Assembly (NCBI GenBank): GCA_028869325.1
Contig: JAGWST010000526.1
Coordinates: 1 to 8,330, forward strand
DNA length: 8,330 bases
Source of the DNA: a bacterium
GTDB taxonomy: Bacteria > Vulcanimicrobiota > Vulcanimicrobiia > Vulcanimicrobiales > SCRA01
Direction of reading: 5' to 3'
Part shown: piece by piece, positions 6,234-8,330 of the stretch
Position numbering within the stretch: position 1 is the first letter of the stretch
Layout: each line of letters starts with the position of its first letter
Program-made: the position numbers and the translations under genes
Notes under the pieces: generated by a model
Told to the model about the DNA's origin: nothing
Databases searched by the model: none
Seen by the model: the letters and a program-made list of their open reading frames with translations, nothing else

Positions 6234-6639
6234 CGATAGGAGTCTCCATTCGCCGGAAGTCGGCCTCGTTGCGCGTCACGAGCGTGAGGTCGTGATGTTC
6301 GGCCGTTGCCGCGATCTGAGCGTCAATGACCGGCAACCGCCCGCCCGACGCGCGCGCCCGACCCTCCATCCTCCCCCACCGATCGGCGACCTCCAGATCG
6401 AACGAGAGGACGCGGTCGCCGAAGCGCGCCGTAACATCCGACTGTAACCACCTCTCGATAGCCGCGCGTTTGGAGGCATCGGCCACCATTTCGACCCCTA
6501 TGCGAAGCTCGGCAAGCGTCACGACACTGATATGCAGCAACGTTTCATCCACTGCCGAGATCCAGGCGATGAAGCCGGGATCGGGCTTGGGCTTCCGAAG
6601 CTCGGAGATGGCACACGTGTCGAGCAGGAAACCTCTCAC
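6217..6639 (-). CDS. vapC: type II toxin, PIN-domain ribonuclease (VapC/FitB family)
   Basis: This 140-residue protein starts at a GTG that overlaps the antitoxin stop by four bases (GTGA), so its translation is probably coupled. It is a complete PIN domain: LLDTCAISELRKP at residues 5-17 gives the first acidic ligand Asp7, and SVVTLAELRIG at 38-48 gives Glu44. LPVIDAQIAATA at 102-113 gives Asp106, and TLVTRNEADF at 119-128 gives Asp127. These four residues bind Mg2+/Mn2+ in VapC ribonucleases, which cleave RNA (initiator tRNA or rRNA in studied cases) and stop growth unless held by the antitoxin. The protein is cytosolic and of normal family length. The DTCxISELRKPxPDPGFxxW opening is typical of the subgroup paired with Phd-type antitoxins. 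All catalytic positions are intact, so the toxin is likely active. Its final codons lie in the right 37-bp repeat. Confidence 0.93.
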   Translation of the reverse strand: MRGFLLDTCAISELRKPKPDPGFIAWISAVDETLLHISVVTLAELRIGVEMVADASKRAAIERWLQSDVTARFGDRVLSFDLEVADRWGRMEGRARASGGRLPVIDAQIAATAEHHDLTLVTRNEADFRRMETPIVNPWR

Positions 6640-6905
6640 AGATCGACCGCCCGCCCCGTGTCCCTGGCGCGATCGACGCTCAGGTCGACATCGCGGTACG
6701 GCGAGCGCGCGAAGAACTCGACGATCGACTCTTTCGGCTTGGTCTTTGCATCAAAGGCCTTGGCCGAGATGACGACGACTGCCTCGCGCCCGCGCCGCGT
6801 GATGCGTTGCGGTTTCCCCTGAAGGGCGCGCTCCACAACCTCGCTGAGCCGCGCCTTCGCTTCCTGCAGTTGCCATTCGCCTGAGTGCGCGCGCTTAGCG
6901 GCCAT
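6636..6905 (-). CDS. type II antitoxin of the Phd/YefM family
   Basis: This 89-residue protein precedes the toxin in the same transcript. Residues 11-47 (WQLQEAKARLSEVVERAL, then ITRRGREAVVVIS) are the Phd/YefM DNA-binding and dimerisation fold, with the A-K-x-x-L-S-E/x-V-V pattern. The C-terminal part, with FFARSPYRDVDL and the ending RDTGRAVDL, is the toxin-neutralising tail seen in Phd-type partners of PIN toxins. It should bind VapC, block its nuclease site, and repress its own promoter as a complex. The ATG at 6905 is chosen because a GGGGGATGGG stretch lies directly upstream and the conserved domain begins within ten residues. A sigma70-like promoter and tandem palindromes lie immediately upstream. 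The Phd-with-PIN pairing, rather than an AbrB- or RHH-type antitoxin, is a known combination. Confidence 0.92.
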   Translation of the reverse strand: MAAKRAHSGEWQLQEAKARLSEVVERALQGKPQRITRRGREAVVVISAKAFDAKTKPKESIVEFFARSPYRDVDLSVDRARDTGRAVDL

Positions 6906-6919
6906 TTCCCATCCCCCAA

Positions 6920-6936
6920 ACTAGTCTGACTAGTCT
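6920..6936. promoter_or_regulatory. tandem ACTAGTCT operator of the toxin-antitoxin operon
   Basis: Two exact copies of ACTAGTCT (6920-6927 and 6929-6936) are separated by one base, and each contains the perfect palindrome ACTAGT. The 9-bp period places the two palindromes on nearly the same face of the helix. They lie between the predicted -10 box and the antitoxin start, over the expected transcription start, where bound antitoxin would block initiation. Phd-type antitoxins are known to bind paired short palindromes near their promoters; that this pair is the site is inference. Confidence 0.6.
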
Positions 6937-6965
6937 ATAATACCGCGCCGCCGCCCGATTGTCTA
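6937..6965 (-). promoter_or_regulatory. sigma70-like promoter of the antitoxin-toxin operon
   Basis: On the minus strand TAGACA (6965-6960) matches the -35 consensus at five of six bases, and TATTAT (6942-6937) matches the -10 at five of six. The spacer is exactly 17 bp. Transcription would start near 6930, inside the tandem palindromes, leaving a leader of about 25 nt before the antitoxin ATG. This AT-rich -10 stands out against the GC-rich surroundings. Confidence 0.6.
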
Positions 6966-6980
6966 CACGACTCCGGGAAC

Positions 6981-6996
6981 TACCAACCGATTGGTA
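6981..6996. promoter_or_regulatory. 16-bp palindrome in the divergent intergenic region, candidate operator
   Basis: TACCAA-CCGA-TTGGTA is a perfect 6-bp inverted repeat around a 4-nt centre. It lies just upstream of the toxin-antitoxin -35 box and about 185 bp before the permease start. Its size and symmetry fit a site for a dimeric repressor such as a TetR- or LacI-type protein, but no such regulator is in the window. It could equally be a small RNA hairpin. Whether it serves the permease, the toxin-antitoxin operon or neither is unknown. Confidence 0.35.
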
Positions 6997-7080
6997 CGGC
7001 GGCCAGCAGCGCGGCCGCAGCGAACCTTCAGTACCGTGGCCGCGGGGCGCTGCGGCAAGGTCCGTAGGGAGGGCCAAGGG

Positions 7081-7167
7081 GTGTCGTTCCATGAGGAATT
7101 GGCGCGGACCCGCGACGATGATGAGCAAGACGCGCGCCTTTCTCGGAGTGATGGCAGCGGCTCATGA
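7081..7167 (+). CDS. candidate short ORF overlapping the permease start (ATGA)
   Basis: A GTG at 7081 opens a 28-codon ORF whose TGA (7165-7167) overlaps the permease ATG (7164) in an ATGA, the classic layout for coupled translation. A strong ribosome-binding site, AGGGAGGG (7066-7073), sits seven bases before the GTG, whereas the permease ATG has no good site of its own. The peptide is hydrophilic and charged (MSFHEELARTRDDDEQDAR and a Ser/Gly-rich end) and matches no family I know. It may be a leader that loads ribosomes onto the permease gene. A chance ORF is also possible at this length. Confidence 0.35.
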   Translation: MSFHEELARTRDDDEQDARLSRSDGSGS

Positions 7168-8330
7168 CCGCCGCGTTGTCGTCGTCGCCAACCCGGAGCA
7201 GCAGTTGGGTGCACATCGTGCCCGTGGGCGTGGTTGCGCTCGCGGCGATCTTTCTGAGCTCGGCATTCCTCAGCGCCTACAATCTACAGATTCTGGCCCA
7301 AGCATTCTTCTATGCCGTCGCTGCCATTACGGTGGACTTGCTCTGGGGGTACACCGGCATTCTTTCCTGGGGACAGTCGGCGTTCTTCGGCATCGGCGTC
7401 TACGGCATCGCCCTGGCGCTGGCCCATTACGGTGGCGGCGCGCTGACAGGGATAGCCGGGGTCGCGGTAGCCGTGGTGGCAGCGGCAATCGTGGCCGCCG
7501 GCGTCGGCTGGCTCTCGTTTTGGGATGGAGCCCCGTCCTTTTTCGTCGCCGTCGTTACACTCGCCATTCCGGTCGTCTTCACGCAGGTAATCCTCAGCGG
7601 TGGGACCTACACCGGATCGAGCAGCGGGCTGCCTTTCCCAGCTCCCAACGTGGCGCCACAGCAGTGGTATCAGATTTCTGGGGCGTTTCTGGTATGCGCG
7701 GCGGTTGCAGCTCTCATCTTCGTGCGCAGCGACGCGGGTCGTGTCCTCGTCGCCATCCGTGAGAACGAAGAGCGGTGTCGATATCTCGGCCTCAAAACGG
7801 CACGCTGGAAAATCGCGCTCATGGCGATCTGTGGAGCGCTCTGTGCGCTCGCCGGCTCGCTCTATGCGATGTTCTCAAGCGTAGCCGCACCATCGTACGG
7901 AGACTTCATCTTCGGTACAGAGCTGGTGATCTGGACCGCGCTCGGAGGGCGCGGCACGCTCATCGGCCCGATCGTCGGGGCGATCTTCATCAACTACGTC
8001 TCGGCGGTGCTCGGTGGAAATCTGCCCTTCCTGTGGCTGCTCATCGTCGGTCTCATCTTCATCTTCGTCGTCATCTACCTGCCGCGCGGATTCGTCCCAC
8101 CCCTGGTTGCCGGCATCTCGGGCGCTTTGGGCACGATGAGCGGCATCCGGTTGCGCCCGCGTGCTCCGGGGAGCCGCACGAGGCGTGAGCCGGCCGTCGT
8201 CGCGGCGGACGGTGGCAGCGCAGAGCTGTCACACGAGGTCGCGATGGGCGCCGCTCTTGCCGGCGCACACGCGGCCGAAGGCGAGCCGGTGCTCTCCCTT
8301 CGAGGGGTTAGCAAAAGCTATGGAAGCCTG
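7164..8330 (+). CDS. livM: LivM-type permease fused to a LivG-type ATPase of a branched-chain amino acid ABC importer (3' truncated by window)
   Basis: The frame is open from the ATG at 7164 to the last base: 389 residues with no stop. Residues 17-305 are a LivM-family permease with about eight to ten hydrophobic segments and the family signature LLWGYTGILSWGQSAFFGIG (59-78). The cytoplasmic coupling loop AIRENEERCRYLGL (197-210) docks on the ATPase. ALGGRGTLIGPIVGA (259-273) precedes the last membrane segments, and the permease closes with YLPRGF (305-310). Residues 320-373 are a hydrophilic Arg- then Ala-rich linker. From residue 374 the sequence EPVLSLRGVSKSYGSL is the N-terminal strand of a LivG-like ABC ATPase; Walker A would come just past the window. 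In this importer family LivH and LivM form the channel, LivG and LivF drive it, and a periplasmic protein delivers leucine, isoleucine, valine or related amides. LivM-LivG fusions are known. A stop at 7149 rules out an earlier in-frame start. No livH or binding-protein gene lies upstream here. The substrate is inferred from family only. Confidence 0.9.
   Translation, partial: MTAALSSSPTRSSSWVHIVPVGVVALAAIFLSSAFLSAYNLQILAQAFFYAVAAITVDLLWGYTGILSWGQSAFFGIGVYGIALALAHYGGGALTGIAGVAVAVVAAAIVAAGVGWLSFWDGAPSFFVAVVTLAIPVVFTQVILSGGTYTGSSSGLPFPAPNVAPQQWYQISGAFLVCAAVAALIFVRSDAGRVLVAIRENEERCRYLGLKTARWKIALMAICGALCALAGSLYAMFSSVAAPSYGDFIFGTELVIWTALGGRGTLIGPIVGAIFINYVSAVLGGNLPFLWLLIVGLIFIFVVIYLPRGFVPPLVAGISGALGTMSGIRLRPRAPGSRTRREPAVVAADGGSAELSHEVAMGAALAGAHAAEGEPVLSLRGVSKSYGSL

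Noticed and set aside
6936..6941. perfect TATAAT on the + strand as a promoter for the importer
   Set aside because: No -35-like sequence lies 16-18 bp upstream on the + strand (that stretch is C-rich). The overlapping minus-strand promoter fits better.
6959..7762. 267-codon + strand ORF crossing the permease start
   Set aside because: It is out of frame with the LivM signatures, rich in Arg and Gly, and has no membrane segments or family match. The permease frame explains the region.

Overview
The window is a GC-rich bacterial chromosome segment with dense coding on both strands. It has no tRNA, rRNA, CRISPR array, transposase or phage gene. The genes point to a free-living heterotroph: a tartrate/isopropylmalate-type dehydrogenase, an ABC importer of the branched-chain amino acid family, a phosphoenolpyruvate carboxylase, and an exported di-heme cytochrome c carried as a lipoprotein. 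The lineage cannot be fixed from this sequence; many GTG starts and long spurious antisense ORFs fit high GC but do not identify a phylum.

Left part (1-3374, all + strand). The window opens in the last 65 codons of a decarboxylating dehydrogenase, followed by a class I SAM-dependent methyltransferase and an imperfect hairpin. Next come an AraC-family regulator, preceded by a short ORF with a strong ribosome-binding site, and 38 bp downstream a di-heme cytochrome c lipoprotein. The last two look like a small operon in which the regulator probably controls the cytochrome.

Middle part (3401-6121, - strand). A complete 906-aa phosphoenolpyruvate carboxylase (ppc) converges on the cytochrome gene. 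It is bracketed by two copies of a 37-bp direct repeat (35/37 identical). The left copy contains the cytochrome stop codon and the right copy contains the toxin stop codon, so ppc looks like a discrete insert at what may once have been a cytochrome/toxin convergent junction. By recalled alignment to the E. coli enzyme, ppc has lost two of the four aspartate-inhibitor ligands, including the Asn of the near-universal C-terminal RNTG.

Right part (6197-8330). A Phd/YefM-type antitoxin and a PIN-domain VapC toxin (- strand, GTGA overlap) have a readable sigma70-like promoter and a tandem ACTAGT operator. Divergent from them, after about 200 bp holding a 16-bp palindrome and a small ORF that overlaps the next start by ATGA, lies a LivM-type permease. 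Its frame continues without a stop into the start of a LivG-type ATPase, so it encodes a permease-ATPase fusion cut off by the window end.

No single new multi-gene system is evident. The points most worth a second look are the repeat-bracketed ppc, its altered allosteric and catalytic motifs, the LivM-LivG fusion with a possible coupling ORF, and the AraC/di-heme lipoprotein pair.
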